From positions 496,001-560,000 of the forward strand of contig JADKHN010000006.1 of NCBI GenBank assembly GCA_016721725.1: DNA of 64,000 bases, written 5' to 3'. Below are positions 36,219 through 45,480 of the stretch, in pieces; positions within the stretch are counted from its first letter, which is position 1; every line of letters starts with the position of its first letter. The notes under the pieces were generated by a model. The model saw nothing but the letters and a program-made list of their open reading frames with translations, ran no database searches and was not told the origin of the DNA. Source of the stretch: Chitinophagaceae bacterium. GTDB taxonomy: Bacteria; Bacteroidota; Bacteroidia; Chitinophagales; Chitinophagaceae. The position numbers and the translations under genes were made by a program.

Positions 36219-38660
36219 TTATTTACTAAACGTCATTTTCCACTTCACCCTGGCATCCGTTTTTTCAGCCGCCGTCATCATCCATAGGGAATAATATTTT
36301 CCGGCGGCCCACTGATCGATGAAACTGTCGTAGAACTTACTGCCGGGATTGCCGCTTTGTCCGCCCGGGTAAACGCCATAGGCTTCGGTCTTCGCGGTCA
36401 GACTGATCACCATTCGCCAGCTCGGGCCATGGTCTGCCTTCGCGGCATTGATGCAATGGTTTCCACCGCCGATCGGCAGGTTAAGCCGGCTCAACGGGGC
36501 CAGGCGGGCCAGGTGGTTCACCCCGGTATGTTTGTATTTGGCCCACTCCAGTTTGCCTTCCGAAGCCAGCACAGCCGCCTTTTTACAAGCGCTTTTGAAA
36601 GCAGCGGTGACCTGGTCGGCCAGGGTTTCTTTTTGCGGTGTACTGATATTGTCCAGGAAAGGATAGGCGGAATCCTTCAACACGCCTTCCACCAGTGAAC
36701 TTTCGAATGGTTGCATGATGACCGCCGGCGCTTTCGCGTACTCATCATTGTAAACGGTATCGTCAAAATGATTCCAGGTCAGGTCGAAGATCGTGGCGGC
36801 TTGCGAGTTAACATCATCGCGCTTGTCCCAGGCAACCAGCAGGTCGAAATATTTTTTCTCTTCCGCGTTCAGTTCATTCAGTTTCATATTCTTTATGAAG
36901 ACCGGCAGCGCCGTTTCCGCGAAAACATCGTAATTATCGGTCTGTAATTGCATCATATCCTGGGGTGTGATGTTGTTCATGGCGCTGAGGCGCTTGTTGA
37001 TATAGATACCCCGGTAAGGCGGATAATTGCGGCCCAGGTAATAGGGATAAGATTCATCCACCGGTTTCTGGTTGGCGCTGCTGATGAATCCTCTCTCCGG
37101 ATTATACTGGTATGGTACTTCATCCTGGGGGATCATGCCCTGCCAGAGATAGCTGCTATCAGTTCCGGGCATCACGAAGTCGCCCTGTCCCTTCCACTTG
37201 GCCGGCCACTCTCCCTGTGTCCGGATGGCGATATCACCGTTCTTGCAGGCGAAGGCGCAGTTCTGCCCGGGTGTATGCAGGTTGGTCACAGCGGCCTGGT
37301 AATCGGCGTAATTCTTTGCCCGGTTCAGCATATTGAAGATCTTCAGTTCATTGCTGGCATCATGCGCTTTCCACCGCACCGCGTAATTCTTTTTGTTGCC
37401 GGTGCGTTTACCGCTGAACGTGGGGTCGAACATCACCGGGCACCAGTCGTTCCCCATTTGCACATAGGCCACGGAATCGATGAAATCCGGCTTGCCTTTG
37501 ATACCGATGGTGTCAATGCGCCATTTGGTCTTTTTCCATTCACCGTTGAATGAATATTCCTCCCTTTTCTCATCCCGGAATTTGATCTCATAGTACTCCC
37601 GTACATCTCGTCCGCCATTGGTGAATCCGAATGCGCAACTATCGTTATACCCGATGATCACACCGGGAGCGCCGGGAAAACTGACCCCATAGGCATTGAA
37701 GCCGGGCACAGACAATTGTAATTCATACCAGAGCGAAGGCAGGTTGAGTCCGAGGTGCGGATCATTGCAAAGGATGGGAGCGCCGGTGCTGGTCTTGCTA
37801 CCGCTGACCGCCCAGTTGTTGCTGCCATTATCGCGGTCGGGCTGGGAAGCCTCAGCCATCACCAGTTCCTTGTTGTTCAAATAAACGGAGTCGGCGCCAA
37901 CCGGCGCTTTGGGGAATATTTTCTGTGGCGCGAATACGGTTCCCTTTGGAATGATGGGATCCAGCGAATCCTGGATGGCCGGGAAAAGCCGGTTGAAGAC
38001 CGAATCGCTGAAGAATCCCCGGGCATTGGTCATTTCAAAATCATCTTCGCGGGCGGCGAGGTCATAACTCATGTATTTGAGGAAGATGAAGCTCTTCAGG
38101 TTACTCCATTTTTCCGGCTTGAACCCGATCAGTTTGTATTCGAGCGGCAGGGAGCTTTCGGTCAGTGTTTCGATATACGCGTTCACCCCGGCGGTATAGG
38201 CATCACATTCGGATTTGATCACCGGGTCCTTCTCCCCTTCCGCCAGGGCGATCTCGGCGGCATAGACCATGCCGAGGCGCCTGAACTCCCGGTCGTGTTG
38301 CAAGCCTTTTTCTCCCAGGATCTCACTCACCCTGCCCGCGGCCGCGAAGGTCTGCAGTTCCATCTGCCAGAGCCTGAATTTGGCATGCAGGTATCCCTGT
38401 ACAAAATAGGCGTCGTTCTCCTGTTCGGCGAAGATATGGGGCACCAGCCGCTCATCGAAATACACATCGGTCTTGCCATTGAGCCCCGGCAATTTCAGGT
38501 CTTCGGAAAAACTTTTGTTCACCGGTTCGGCATTCTGCCAGACACCGTGCTGTGGACTTAATAATTTGCCGAGCGGGGCGGGTAAGACCAGGCTGGTATT
38601 CAACACCGTCACCAAGCCGCCGGTGACGACAGCGCTGGCCAGGAAAGGAATGATTCGCAT
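36219..38660 (-). CDS. Penicillin acylase family Ntn-hydrolase
   Basis: An 813-residue exported amidase precursor. A signal or anchor segment occupies residues 1-25. The alpha-chain region carries VYFDERLVPHIFAEQENDAYFVQGYLHAKFRLWQME. The nucleophile is Ser280 in NGSNNWAV, at the usual autocleavage point, followed by GAPILCNDPHLGLNLPS, the conserved start of the beta chain. A later block is FANGGRDVREYY-like (FTNGGRDVREYY). These enzymes hydrolyse amide-linked acyl groups such as penicillins or acyl-homoserine lactones; the natural substrate here cannot be read from sequence. Length is typical of the family in Bacteroidota. Confidence 0.92.
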   Translation of the reverse strand: MRIIPFLASAVVTGGLVTVLNTSLVLPAPLGKLLSPQHGVWQNAEPVNKSFSEDLKLPGLNGKTDVYFDERLVPHIFAEQENDAYFVQGYLHAKFRLWQMELQTFAAAGRVSEILGEKGLQHDREFRRLGMVYAAEIALAEGEKDPVIKSECDAYTAGVNAYIETLTESSLPLEYKLIGFKPEKWSNLKSFIFLKYMSYDLAAREDDFEMTNARGFFSDSVFNRLFPAIQDSLDPIIPKGTVFAPQKIFPKAPVGADSVYLNNKELVMAEASQPDRDNGSNNWAVSGSKTSTGAPILCNDPHLGLNLPSLWYELQLSVPGFNAYGVSFPGAPGVIIGYNDSCAFGFTNGGRDVREYYEIKFRDEKREEYSFNGEWKKTKWRIDTIGIKGKPDFIDSVAYVQMGNDWCPVMFDPTFSGKRTGNKKNYAVRWKAHDASNELKIFNMLNRAKNYADYQAAVTNLHTPGQNCAFACKNGDIAIRTQGEWPAKWKGQGDFVMPGTDSSYLWQGMIPQDEVPYQYNPERGFISSANQKPVDESYPYYLGRNYPPYRGIYINKRLSAMNNITPQDMMQLQTDNYDVFAETALPVFIKNMKLNELNAEEKKYFDLLVAWDKRDDVNSQAATIFDLTWNHFDDTVYNDEYAKAPAVIMQPFESSLVEGVLKDSAYPFLDNISTPQKETLADQVTAAFKSACKKAAVLASEGKLEWAKYKHTGVNHLARLAPLSRLNLPIGGGNHCINAAKADHGPSWRMVISLTAKTEAYGVYPGGQSGNPGSKFYDSFIDQWAAGKYYSLWMMTAAEKTDARVKWKMTFSK

Positions 38661-38720
38661 AAATGGGTTTATAACCGTAATTTAATAAAAACCTGCCGCT
38701 CCAAAGCCCTTTCATTGTTT

Positions 38721-38728
38721 TATTTTTG
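38721..38728 (+). promoter_or_regulatory. -7 box for miaE
   Basis: TATTTTTG lies 5 bases before the miaE ATG, which would give a leaderless or near-leaderless message. No clear -33 element is visible. Confidence 0.35.
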
Positions 38729-38732
38729 CGTC

Positions 38733-39344
38733 ATGAGCACCGAATCCATTGATGTCAAGAATATCCTGGGACTGAAGCTCCCCACGGATCCCCGCTGGGT
38801 GAACCTGGCGGAGCTGCAACTGGAAGAGATCCTGACCGACCATGCCTATTGCGAACAGAAAGCGGCGACCACCTGCATCTCCCTGATCCAGAAGAATCCG
38901 GAGAAGGAGAAAATGGTCTTTGCCCTGAGCCCGATCGTCACGGAAGAATGGGGTCATTTCCGCCAGGTGCTGGCCGAACTGCAAAAAAGGAAACTGAAAC
39001 TGGGCAAACAACGCAAAGACCAGTACGTGAATAAACTACTGGAGTTCCAGAAAAAAGGCGGCAGCCCGGATGAACGATTCTTAGACCAGATGCTGACCAT
39101 GGCGCTGATCGAAGCCCGCAGTTGCGAACGGTTTAAAAGGCTGAGTGAAGGACTGGATGATAAATACCTCCGCAATTTCTACCGTCGCTTCATGGAAAGC
39201 GAGGCCGGGCATTATACCTTGTTCATTGAACTGGCCGAGACCTATATCGACAAAGAGATCGTCCGTAAACGCTGGAAGGAATGGCTGGCCTATGAAAAGA
39301 AAGTGATCCATGAAATGGAGGTCCGGGGCGACCGGATCCACTAA
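38733..39344 (+). CDS. miaE: tRNA-(ms2io6A)-hydroxylase, MiaE family
   Basis: A 203-residue di-iron oxygenase-fold protein that hydroxylates the isopentenyl group of ms2i6A37 in tRNA. The ferritin-like four-helix core shows the metal ligands in EEILTDHAYCEQKAA, TEEWGHFRQV (ExxH), LIEARSCERFKRL and ESEAGHYTLF (ExxH). I start at the ATG before STESIDVK (38733) because the longer frame adds only MFYFCV over the promoter. It is transcribed divergently from the penicillin acylase gene. The family call is firm; substrate follows from the family. Confidence 0.9.
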   Translation: MSTESIDVKNILGLKLPTDPRWVNLAELQLEEILTDHAYCEQKAATTCISLIQKNPEKEKMVFALSPIVTEEWGHFRQVLAELQKRKLKLGKQRKDQYVNKLLEFQKKGGSPDERFLDQMLTMALIEARSCERFKRLSEGLDDKYLRNFYRRFMESEAGHYTLFIELAETYIDKEIVRKRWKEWLAYEKKVIHEMEVRGDRIH

Positions 39345-39354
39345 CGAGATCCCC

Positions 39355-39414
39355 GGTCTGACGGTCCCCGTCTGACCGACCAACGAGATCCAGGTCTGAC
39401 GCCCTCGTCTGACC
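39355..39414. repeat. Tandem palindromic repeats (GGTCTGAC family)
   Basis: Two adjacent units (39355-39377 and 39393-39414), each starting GGTCTGAC and ending GTCTGACC, lie between the miaE stop and the convergent barrel gene. The first is the exact reverse complement of the unit at 32578-32600. They could act as a terminator or as REP-like sites. Confidence 0.7.
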
Positions 39415-39418
39415 GACC

Positions 39419-40081
39419 TTATAAATGAAATAAGATCCGGATCGTTCCCGGAACATAAGGCAGCATTTGGTCCACATCCCGGTCCGGAATGATATTGATC
39501 CGGTCCTTTGCCAGGTATTCGATCTTTTCATAACCGGTGGTGTACCGTTGCGCTGAATATGCCGGTACTTCGCCCTATCCCGATATGTCCTTCCAGTTCC
39601 CATTTCCCGTTCGGGGTCAGTTTGAACCTTTGCCCCAGAAGACCCCTCCACCCAGCAGGTCATGTCTTGGCTGATATTGGTAATCCATTAAGGTATCCGG
39701 CAGGACGCCATTTACAAAAGTATTCTCATCGGTAAAGGAATATCGTTTCCACCTGAATTCGGCGCCCACGAAAAAACCATCCTTGTTCTGATAGAAATAC
39801 TTCCCGCTGACGATGAAGCGGAAGCCTTTCAGTTTCCAGTATTTCTCATCTTCCATGAAGGCCCCCCGGTAGAGATAGTTCATTTCGGTAAAAAGCTCGA
39901 AACGCTTATTGAAGCGATAACCGATACCCAGTCCGGCTGCGCCCTGTTCCGGTTCCAGCGGCGAGTAGGGATTCAGGGAAAGATAGGCCCCAGTTCGTAT
40001 GACCGGGGTATGCCGGTTGGTGCGTTGCGCAAGGGAAACTGAAGTGATGAGCAGAAAAAGGGCCGGTAAGATTTTTTTCAA
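39419..40081 (-). CDS. Outer-membrane beta-barrel protein (two frameshifts)
   Basis: A small exported protein of about 220 residues with signal peptide MKKILPALFLLITSVSLAQ. Alternating strands such as GLGIGYRFNKRFELFTEMNY and FRFIVSGKYFYQNKDGFFVG fit an eight-stranded type barrel. The frame breaks near 39625; one added base restores FWGQRFKLTPNGKWELEGHI. It breaks again near 39550, where removing a base restores TTGYEKIEYLAKDRI and leads to a barrel-like end PYVPGTIRILFHL before a stop at 39419. With both corrected the gene is continuous. No named family recognised. Confidence 0.6.
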
Positions 40082-40097
40082 AAGAATGGTTTGCCTT

Positions 40098-41075
40098 TTA
40101 AGACACTGTAGCTGTAAAATATGCTGCCTCGTCCTCCAGGTCCAGGTAAGGGTATTGCTCTTTTAACCGCCTGACCTTTTCCGCGTTCGCTTGCAGGAAT
40201 TTCTTGTGCTGCTCAGAGGAGGATTGAATGCCTTGTGATTCCTGGCCGCCAGGATCACCGCGATCTCTTTCATCAATGACCTGGTGGGTTCATCCACACA
40301 AGCCGCAGTGAATTTCTCCCAGACATAGTTGGTGGCCGCGTAATTGGGATGGACCATATCCTCGGCGAAAAGCGGTAATCCCGCAGGTCGTCGATGACCA
40401 GTTCGTAGGCGGGGAAATAGGAAACGAAGTCATCTCCTTCCGCCAGTTTATGAACGGCCTGGATGAGGGCGGACTTGCTGCGGTTGTTCTCCACGAAACC
40501 GTCGCGCAGGTGCCGGACCGGGCTGATGGTGTAGATCAGTTTCAGTCCGGAGTTGAAGGACCGAAGTTCATCCTGCATCCTTTGCAGGGACGAATGGATC
40601 TCTTCGATATCAAGGAGGCATTTACTGAATTTGTCTGTGGGCACTTTATGACAGTTGGCGACCACCCGGTCATCCTCGAGCTTATACATGAAGGCAGATC
40701 CGAGCGTAATGAGCAGCCAGTCGGACGTTTTTAAAAATTCATGGGCGGCAGCTGCGGAGTCATTGATCATTTTCAGGCAGGTATCCTTATCCGGATGCGA
40801 GAACCGGCTGTGGTGATCCCAGCTATTCCAGGATTCATTCTGATAGAATAAGTCCGTTCCGAGATAGGCCTGTTTTTGGATATAGCGATCTACCGCAGCA
40901 ACGATACTCATCGGGTTGAATAGAATGCCATGCGGATTATCCATCACCCGGAACTTATGATGGGCCAGTTTGGCGCCGATCTGTTCGGTGAAGCAGGAAC
41001 CGATCAGCATCAGCTGATGCGCATGAGCGATCTTAGCTTCAAAAGGTTTGGGGTAAATTCGAGGTGAAATTCCAT
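40098..41075 (-). CDS. GSCFA domain protein (three frameshifts)
   Basis: A cytoplasmic protein of about 326 residues of the GSCFA family. The diagnostic motif reads LMLIGSCFTEQIG with Thr in place of the final Ala, followed by FNPMSIVAAVDR, SWDHHSRFSHPD and LLITLGSAFMY. The restored start is the ATG at 41075 (MEFHLEF); a missing A near 41048 breaks the frame before LMLIGSCF. Two further one-base losses occur near 40375 (RDYRF into EDMVHPNYAATNYVW) and near 40215 (AFNP into SSEQHKKFLQ). The protein then ends DEAAYFTATVS at 40098. The family is related to SGNH/PC-esterase-type hydrolases, without a known reaction here. Confidence 0.78.
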
Positions 41076-41091
41076 GGGTTGGTTATATACA

Positions 41092-41336
41092 ATAGTGGTA
41101 TGCCATAAAGTTATTAATTCAATCGCAGAATGTCTTCGACAACACTTCGGTAAACTCAGTACAGACTGACATCCCCCCTGTCACCCTGAGCTTGTCGAAG
41201 GGTAAGGGACGTAATGCTTCCTCAATGGCATGGCTTCGACAATACTTCGTTTACCTCAGTACAGCCTGTCTTCGACGAGCTTCAGACTGACACCCTTCGA
41301 CAGGCTCAGGATGACAATCGACAAGCACAGCACATT
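41092..41336. repeat. Repeat-filled gap with CTTCGACAA units; possible degenerate MITE
   Basis: Between the GSCFA and HMG-CoA lyase genes lie at least five copies of the CTTCGACAA / TTGTCGAAG motif, often followed by CAGTACAGACTGACA. The right edge ACAAGCACAGCACATT (41321-41336) resembles the right end of the 234-bp elements at 13 of 16 bases. A left counterpart near 41092 is weak (about 10 of 16), and no target duplication is evident. Confidence 0.45.
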
Positions 41337-41358
41337 AAATAAAACTTTATCGATCCGG

Positions 41359-42214
41359 TCAGATAAAGATCTCGCCCGCCATTTGGCTGCAGACCTTCAA
41401 AGCTTCTTCATCAATATCATTCAACAAATTTTGTTCCCTGAAAAAAGGGATCATCAGTTCGGTATCCATATTCCCCACCAGTTCATCATCGGCCATGGGA
41501 CAACCGCCGATGCCTTTGAGCGCCATCAAAGCGCCGGCAACCTGACTCCCATGCCGCAGCTGTTTTTCTTTCCAGTTCCCCGGTGTCGAATGCAGGTGAA
41601 CGCCGATCTCGGTTCCCGGGAAAGGACCCTGACCAGGTAGCCCGTCATCCGTTCAACCTGTTCAGCCGTAGCCAATCCCACTGTATCGGCCAGTGATAAG
41701 ATCCGGATATCCATTCCGATCATCTTCTTCACCCAGTGAAAAACGATCTCCTCGTCATAGGGGTCTCCGTAAGGATTCCCAAAGCCCATGGAGAGATAGA
41801 CCACCAGTTCCTTCTTATTCTTGATACAGAGGTTCTGGATCTCTTCCACCCTGCCGAGTGACTGTTCGATGGAAGAATGGGTATTGCGTTGCTGAAAGGT
41901 CTCGGAAACGGAGAAAGGGAAACCGAGATAAGTGATCTCATCATGGACGACGGCATCCTGCGCCCCCCGTTCATTGGCGATGATGGCCAGCAGTTTGCTT
42001 TTGCTTTGGTCAAGCCGCAACCCTTTCAAGACGTCCGCCGTATCCGCCATTTGAGGGATCGCCTTAGGTGAGACAAAACTGCCGAAGTCGATCGTATGGA
42101 ACCCAACTTTGAGCAGGGCGTTGATATAAGCGATCTTTTTATCCGTAGGAATGAAATGTTTCCAGCCCTGCATGGCATCCCGGGGACATTCGACGAGTTT
42201 AAGGAATCTTTCAT
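41359..42214 (-). CDS. Hydroxymethylglutaryl-CoA lyase (two frameshifts)
   Basis: An HMGL-like aldolase of about 285 residues that cleaves HMG-CoA to acetyl-CoA and acetoacetate in leucine and ketone metabolism. The opening KLVECPRDAMQG carries the conserved metal/catalytic Arg-Asp pair. LLKVGFHTIDFGSFVSPKAIPQM follows, then LSLADTVGLA near residue 190. A one-base loss near 41620 hides the next block, which reads GTEIGVHLHSTPGNWKEKQL when repaired, then GGCPMADDELVGNMDTE, the usual C-terminal metal region. A second loss near 42208 probably explains the absence of an in-frame ATG: adding one A makes MKRFLKLVECP from 42214. It follows the HTH gene by about 12 bases on the same strand. Confidence 0.85.
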
Positions 42215-42226
42215 CCGGCAAAATAT

Positions 42227-43221
42227 TTAAAGTCGGGCAGCCAGCCTTATTTTATCCCGGATGCTGTTGAAGAACCGGTATCGGTCCTTTTCCCCCACTT
42301 TACTGAGTTGGGTGGAACGCTTTACCAGGTTTTGCAGGTTATTGAACATGAAGGTATTGAAACGGAGGTCGGAGGTATAGATGAAATTGATCACACTGTG
42401 GTTCAGGAAGGTGACCTTGTTCGTATCCAGCTCAGCGAGCAGGGTATTGTCGGCCGTGACGAGGTCGTTCCAGAAGAGATTATAGGATGCTGTCCCGGTC
42501 TCCGGTTTCATCCCTAAACCGAATTTCATCCCGCTTTCGGCCTGCAATTCCAGGTGATCGACGAGTTGCAATAATGACTGATAGACCTTTACGATGTCTT
42601 CCGGATCCCCGAACATGTCGGCTTCGCGGTAAAATTCGATCTGCCGGATGGAGCTGTTGATGCTTTCCAGGTTCCAGATCTGGGGTCCGTGGGCACTTTC
42701 AGGTAAACCTGCTCGATCTGCCGGGCGAGGTCAAGGTGCTCAGGCCGGGCGTCCTTCAGGTAGAATTTCTTTCCCTTCAGTTCTTCATAGAGCAGGATGG
42801 ACCGGCGCCATAAAAAGGATTTGAACGCAAACAGGTCATGATGCATGAACTGGTCCATGATGGGCACATCCTTGGCCAGGTAATACAGGTGTTTATGCTG
42901 AAAGCTGTTGATGAGCTGTAATTGCTTCAGCACATTCGTCATCCAGGTCTCAAAAGCCTGTTCTTCCTCTCCTAAAAGGCTTCCGGAAAAGATATAGGAA
43001 TCGGTCTGTATGTGCAGGAACTGGTCGATCGATATCTTGAATTGTTTGGCGAGTTTCTGCATCTCGTCCAGGCTGATGGGCTTTTCCCCGCGGATCCGGC
43101 GATAGGCGCTGTCGTTGCTGATGCTGAGCAGGTCGGCGATCTCATCCACGAAAGAAAGATGCGATGGCAAGATCGATCTGATGTGTTGAAAAAATAAAAC
43201 CTGTGTATCCTGCTGTTCCAT
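42227..43221 (-). CDS. HTH (XRE-like) transcriptional regulator (one frameshift)
   Basis: A regulator of about 331 residues. The N-terminal helix-turn-helix reads FVDEIADLLSISNDSAYRRIRGEKPISLDEMQKLAKQF at residues 24-61. The remaining 270 residues are helical, with FLWRRSILLYEELKGKKFYL and SDLRFNTFMFNNLQNLVKRS, and probably sense or dimerise. The frame is lost near 42693 within a run of C; one added C restores DPQIWNLESINSSIRQIEFYREADMFGDPEDI. It directly precedes the HMG-CoA lyase gene and may be co-transcribed with it. I know this layout from Bacteroidota but not its target. Confidence 0.75.
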
Positions 43222-43454
43222 ACCGTTTTGGTTTAGTAAATATTACCAGGGCCCAGACCAATTTACCGCATTTAATCCTAAACTAATAGTATGGGTTGGG
43301 AATTCCTGCAATAAAATACCACAAAACGGGCGGTTAAGCGGTTAAAAATTACTTGACACCAAGCTTCGCAAGCCGGCGCATTTATCAATTAGGGATGGGC
43401 ATGGCCCCGGATTAGTTTTGGGTCATCATGTTAATAAAACAAAAAATCAAGATC
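43222..43454. other. Divergent intergenic region
   Basis: The gap separates the minus-strand regulator from the plus-strand envelope genes. TAGTTTTG (43413-43420) resembles a -7 box for the downstream gene; no other feature is seen. Confidence 0.35.
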
Positions 43455-44141
43455 ATGAAAAAGTTCATCCCCCTTTGGTTCATCGCACTGAGCATCTTCA
43501 CCTCTTCCTGTGAAAAAGACGACTTGGTCATATTTAGTCCGGGTACCATTTATTTCCCACCCTATATTTCCATTAGCATGGTGTCCTTTCACCCGGAAGC
43601 GCAGAACCTGTTCTTCATACCGGTCGGGCGGTCTTATATCCTCCGGGACTCCGTAACCGGAACGCTGGATTCCGTGGTTGTATCTCAAAGTGCGATCGAA
43701 TACATCATCACCCATCCCACATCGGGCAATACCCCCGGATGGGTTGCCGCTCAATACAAGATCAATATGGAAATAAAGACGAATGGTATGACCCCGCCCT
43801 GGTTGAACGCCACAGCCCAATGCGACCGCGTACCGGATCACACGCCGGACAATTATTTCGACACGACCATCACGGTTTACAACGATCTCAGCGGTCTGCC
43901 CCTTTTCTGGTACCCGCTGAAAACCATCAGCCGGAATATATACCGTTTCCACGCTACACTCAATATCGGTGGGATTATCCGTTCCCAGGTGCATGAATTC
44001 GCCACCAATAACGGGCTGTCTCCGGCAGATCCCGGATATGAATCGAGCGTCTGCTACTGGGTTAGGGATATCGGGATCGTTAAAAGGGAACTGAGGTCTG
44101 GCAGTTCAGTAAAAACAACCGAGATGATCCGTTTTCAATAA
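43455..44141 (+). CDS. Hypothetical lipoprotein
   Basis: A 228-residue lipoprotein; I start at the ATG before KKFIPLWFIAL (43455), with lipobox IFTSSC. The mature part is beta-rich (FFIPVGRSYILRDSVTGTLD; NIYRFHATLNIGGIIRSQVHE) with three further cysteines. I do not recognise a family. It is the first of four consecutive plus-strand genes for exported proteins of unknown function, with gaps of roughly 10-175 bases. Confidence 0.6.
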   Translation: MKKFIPLWFIALSIFTSSCEKDDLVIFSPGTIYFPPYISISMVSFHPEAQNLFFIPVGRSYILRDSVTGTLDSVVVSQSAIEYIITHPTSGNTPGWVAAQYKINMEIKTNGMTPPWLNATAQCDRVPDHTPDNYFDTTITVYNDLSGLPLFWYPLKTISRNIYRFHATLNIGGIIRSQVHEFATNNGLSPADPGYESSVCYWVRDIGIVKRELRSGSSVKTTEMIRFQ

Positions 44142-44271
44142 TAATAATTTGCCCCAGAGGACCGGGTTTGGGGTGCCCGGCAAGGTCAGTAAGGATATAC
44201 CGGGAGTGACCATGATCATCGGTTTGGGAAAATAAGCCACTTATCTATTAAAAAATAAAAAGCAAAACAAC

Positions 44272-44775
44272 ATGAAAAAGTTCATCAGCATCATTTGCCT
44301 GCTCACCTTCTTTCAGGCCGGTAGCCATGCGCAATTCACAGAAGCAGCAGTTGAGAAAAATCCGGCGCCCGCTATGAACCGTTCGGTTCTGACTGAAAGC
44401 CTGTCTTTTTCCGGGAATGAACAAAGCTTGTTCAACGCGGGACCCGGGGTTGATCCGCAAGTTTACCTGAAGCGGAAGAAGACCTACCTGACGGTCGGCT
44501 TGGTCTTGCTGGGTACGGGCCTGGTCAGTTCGGGGGTTGGCCTGCTGCTTGCCAACGACAATGATATCGATTCGGACAACGGCAGTACGGCCGCCACCTT
44601 GTTCATTGTCGGAGCCGTGACCGGGATCGCCAGCATACCCATCATGTCCCTGTCGCTGGCGGCCAATAACAAATACAAGGCGGCGATCAAAAGCCAGCCA
44701 ACGGCATACGGAATTCCACGTAACGCGAGCAAACAGGTCACTGGCATCACCATCAGCATTCCGATCGGCAAATGA
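44272..44775 (+). CDS. Hypothetical exported protein with two hydrophobic segments
   Basis: A 167-residue protein with signal peptide MKKFISIICLLTFFQAGSHAQ. Two membrane-like helices follow (YLTVGLVLLGTGLVSSGVGLLLA near residue 72 and ATLFIVGAVTGIASIPIMSLSLA near 107), then a short polar tail ending GITISIPIGK. This pattern suggests an inner- or outer-membrane-associated helical hairpin. No family recognised. Confidence 0.6.
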   Translation: MKKFISIICLLTFFQAGSHAQFTEAAVEKNPAPAMNRSVLTESLSFSGNEQSLFNAGPGVDPQVYLKRKKTYLTVGLVLLGTGLVSSGVGLLLANDNDIDSDNGSTAATLFIVGAVTGIASIPIMSLSLAANNKYKAAIKSQPTAYGIPRNASKQVTGITISIPIGK

Positions 44776-44949
44776 TCCTTCAACCATCAAATCGGGTAAC
44801 ATGAACATTTCAGTTGTCATTATCTGCAAAGACGGAAGAAAAAACTGGCCATAAGCTGACCCGGGTCTGCGGCCAACCGATGCAATGTTCTACCGGTTCC
44901 GGATCGCCATTTATTAAAGGGACTTTCATTTAACCTAAACTCAACGCAT

Positions 44950-45471
44950 ATGCATAAACTGTTTTACATCCTGTTATTATTACCAGCCTTCACCCGGGCC
45001 CAGGAAGGCCGGCCCCGGTTTGAGTACGATACCCTGTACACATCCTGCGGATATAAGATCTATGAAGGATCGACCGTTCAATTGGGATCGGGCACCCGGA
45101 AGGACAAGAAATTCAGGTACATCAATATTAAAAGCGGCCAAACCAGTTTTGCCCTGGCCAACAAAAGTATTGAAGTGAAAGAACTGAAGAATTTCGGCAT
45201 CTCTTCCCTGGGCAATGCCTATATCGAGATCATCGGCAGGATCACTTTTTCCGATGGCAGCAAGGGATTGGTTGACCTGCACGTGGCCTTCGACCTGGCG
45301 ATCGAGAATAATCCCGACCTGCCCGGCGAGATCATCGTTCCGGCCGAATACCGGAATAATCGTATTGTGAATGTGACCCGGGAGATCGACCGGTTGTACA
45401 AACTCTACCAGGACGGCGCGATCAATAAAACGGAATATGAAAAGCAAAAAAATAAACTGCTGCAACAATAA
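44950..45471 (+). CDS. Hypothetical exported protein with C-terminal SHOCT-like motif
   Basis: A 173-residue protein with signal peptide ending FTRAQ. The middle is beta-rich. The last 30 residues (REIDRLYKLYQDGAINKTEY and then EKQKNKLLQQ) fit the SHOCT short C-terminal helical motif, in which a Gly-Ile/Ala turn separates two helices. The domain is thought to mediate oligomerisation. Its stop is 9 bases before the next gene, which suggests translation from one message. Confidence 0.6.
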   Translation: MHKLFYILLLLPAFTRAQEGRPRFEYDTLYTSCGYKIYEGSTVQLGSGTRKDKKFRYINIKSGQTSFALANKSIEVKELKNFGISSLGNAYIEIIGRITFSDGSKGLVDLHVAFDLAIENNPDLPGEIIVPAEYRNNRIVNVTREIDRLYKLYQDGAINKTEYEKQKNKLLQQ

Positions 45472-45480
45472 ACTGTCAAC

